DNA from: Nostoc sp. ATCC 53789
GTDB taxonomy: Bacteria > Cyanobacteriota > Cyanobacteriia > Cyanobacteriales > Nostocaceae
Direction of reading: 5' to 3'
Length of the DNA stretch: 64,000 nt
Assembly: GCF_009873495.1 (NCBI RefSeq)
Contig: NZ_CP046703.1
Coordinates: 1,302,001 to 1,366,000 of the forward strand
Positions 62,710 through 64,000 of this stretch are shown piece by piece. Position 1 is the stretch's first letter. Every line of letters starts with the position of its first letter. The notes below the pieces were generated by a model, which was not told the DNA's origin, did not search any database, and was given only the letters and a program-made list of their open reading frames with translations. The position numbers were made by a program, and so were the translations under genes.

Positions 62710-64000
62710 ATGATTAGCAATATGAAGCAATCTAAGAGTACGCGAAAGCGAGGAATTGTCCTAACGATCGCTGGATTGAAGCGTTTACAAGCTGCGATTC
62801 TGGCTATGGAAAAGGTTCAAAACAATGGCAATCACTTCACTCTAGAAGATTTAGGCGATCGCATGAATGTTTCAACCAAAACTCTGAACCGATTATGGTC
62901 GTTGAATACAGGCGTGGATCAAAAAACCTTAAAATTGTGCTTTACCGCCTTTAACCTAGAATTACACAGGGAAGACTACACAATTTTGAGTGAACCGAAT
63001 ACTACTGTAGTCTCTCCAACTCGATTGTTGAGTTTAGATACAGGAGAAAAGAAATTATCTACGCCTTTCTCCTTAGAATCCTTTGTTCCTCAGCACCATA
63101 ACCAACTCGAAAATCTTTGGTCATACCCAGATGGCCCTGTAGCTCTAGATTCCCCCTTCTATGTCGAACGTCCTCCCATTGAAGAACTAGTTTATCGAGA
63201 AATAATTCAACCAGGCTGTGTGATCCGAATTCGAGCGCCAAGAGAGATGGGAAAAACTTCTCTTGTGTTGCGGCTATTGGCTTTTGCCCAGATGCAAGGT
63301 TATCGCGCTGTGAACCTGAATTGCAAGCAAATGGATGCAACCTGTCTGACAGACTTAAACAAGTTTTTGCGTTCTTTTTGCTGGCAAATTGCAACAGAAT
63401 TAGGCATAGACCCCAAGCTAGATGAAAACTGGGATGAGGAAATAGGCTGTAAGTTAAGTTGCAGTTTATACTTACAATCCTACTTACTAAAGCAGAGTAA
63501 AAGTCCAGTAGTTTTAGTGTTAAATGAGGTTGACCACTTTTTTGAATATCCTCAAATTGCTCAGGAGTTCTTTGGTTTGTTACGCTCTTGGTATGAAGAA
63601 GCGCGACAAGATGCTAACTTGCAGAAGCTTAGGCTACTGGTGGTTTATTCCACAGAAGTTTACGTCTCTCTAGATATCAACCGTTCTCCATTTAATATTG
63701 GACTACCGATCCGTCTGCCAGAATTTACTAAGCATCAAGTAGAGTATTTGGCCCAACGGCATGGGCTAGACTGGACTTCTCAGAACGAGGTTACGCAACT
63801 GATGTCTCTAGTGGGGGGACATCCAGCGCTAATTCGGATTGCTCTGTATTATATATGCTGTCAAGGAATCACCTTAGAGGAAGTAATACATGAGGCGATC
63901 GCTAACGGCGGTATCTACCGTTATCATTTATGGCGACACTGGGCAATTCTGCAAGAAAATTCCAGTTTGGTAAAGGCATATATTGAAGTTGTTAGCTCAA
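62710..64000 (+). CDS. HTH plus AAA-like ATPase protein (C-terminus off window)
   Basis: The first 430 codons from ATG 62710 (a second ATG is at 62722). The N-terminus (about 15-95) reads RGIVLTIAGLKRLQAAILAMEKVQ and DLGDRMNVSTKTLNRLWSLNTGVDQKTLKLCF, a helix-turn-helix module. After a linker comes an AAA-like ATPase domain: RAPREMGKTSLVLRLLAFA (Walker A near residue 176-184), VVLVLNEVDHFFEYPQIAQEF (Walker B) and LVGGHPALIRIALYYI (helical lid). This type, often linked to WD40 or vWA-MoxR-associated systems, is common in Nostoc STAND-like signalling proteins. The rest of the protein is not visible. Confidence 0.85.
   Translation, partial: MISNMKQSKSTRKRGIVLTIAGLKRLQAAILAMEKVQNNGNHFTLEDLGDRMNVSTKTLNRLWSLNTGVDQKTLKLCFTAFNLELHREDYTILSEPNTTVVSPTRLLSLDTGEKKLSTPFSLESFVPQHHNQLENLWSYPDGPVALDSPFYVERPPIEELVYREIIQPGCVIRIRAPREMGKTSLVLRLLAFAQMQGYRAVNLNCKQMDATCLTDLNKFLRSFCWQIATELGIDPKLDENWDEEIGCKLSCSLYLQSYLLKQSKSPVVLVLNEVDHFFEYPQIAQEFFGLLRSWYEEARQDANLQKLRLLVVYSTEVYVSLDINRSPFNIGLPIRLPEFTKHQVEYLAQRHGLDWTSQNEVTQLMSLVGGHPALIRIALYYICCQGITLEEVIHEAIANGGIYRYHLWRHWAILQENSSLVKAYIEVVSS

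Overview
The window looks like a chromosomal segment of a filamentous heterocyst-forming cyanobacterium close to Nostoc. Evidence is the abundance of the HIP1 palindrome GCGATCGC, many short heptanucleotide tandem repeats and small inverted-repeat elements between genes, and gene families typical of Nostocales: a plant-type ferredoxin, two-partner-secretion proteins carrying the cyanobacterial C-terminal signature, a giant Ser/Thr-His multi-kinase, pentapeptide-repeat proteins and a penicillin-binding-protein-A-like hydrolase. No tRNA, rRNA or CRISPR array was recognised by eye.

Layout. 1-9 kb: partial type-2 NADH dehydrogenase (minus), radical-SAM activase, a 21-bp tandem repeat array, an orphan FecCD permease, an SMR exporter, a complete IS630-family element with a frameshifted transposase, hsp20, ferredoxin, a HemD-like protein, and a response regulator followed by a CHASE2 sensor gene reduced to its first 55 or so codons. 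9-15 kb: a DUF1772 membrane protein, then two large paralogous proteins with the eCIS-core (DUF4157) domain, which mark cargo of extracellular contractile injection systems; one overlaps a membrane-anchored HEAT-repeat gene. 15-24 kb: mostly housekeeping genes (DUF2301, YdcF-like, SGNH hydrolase, DprA, PBP-A-like protein, TrmJ, ThrB). 24-25.5 kb: an ISAs1-family element inserted inside a non-autonomous element whose ends match the IS630 element at 4-5 kb. 25.8-33.2 kb: a two-partner secretion locus with one TpsB pore and two TpsA exoproteins. 34.4-40.1 kb: a probable oxylipin operon (lipoxygenase, unusual cytochrome P450, unknown protein, membrane-inserted alpha/beta hydrolase). 40.7-48.6 kb: Tat-exported aldo/keto reductase, short-chain dehydrogenase and an 1820-residue multi-kinase. 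49-57.5 kb: peroxiredoxin-like protein without its cysteine, a basic secreted protein, a pentapeptide-repeat protein, a duplicated helical protein, an unassigned protein with a GGGAFGN motif, a second aldo/keto reductase, a HugZ-like protein and an alpha/beta hydrolase. 57.5-64 kb: a large secreted zinc metalloprotease, two small conserved-looking proteins, and the first 430 codons of an HTH-AAA ATPase.

The most interesting material is of three kinds. (1) The paired eCIS-cargo genes share a leader peptide region and a duplicated upstream region but carry different C-terminal payloads. (2) The lipoxygenase-P450-hydrolase operon has a P450 lacking the I-helix acid/alcohol pair, as expected of a hydroperoxide-rearranging enzyme rather than a monooxygenase. 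(3) A rich set of miniature elements includes one family whose copies are bounded by 10-bp target duplications, and there is a nested IS-in-MITE structure. Both transposase genes are split at an 8-A run fitting a -1 slippery site.

All functional assignments rest on reading motifs by eye; no database or folding search was run.
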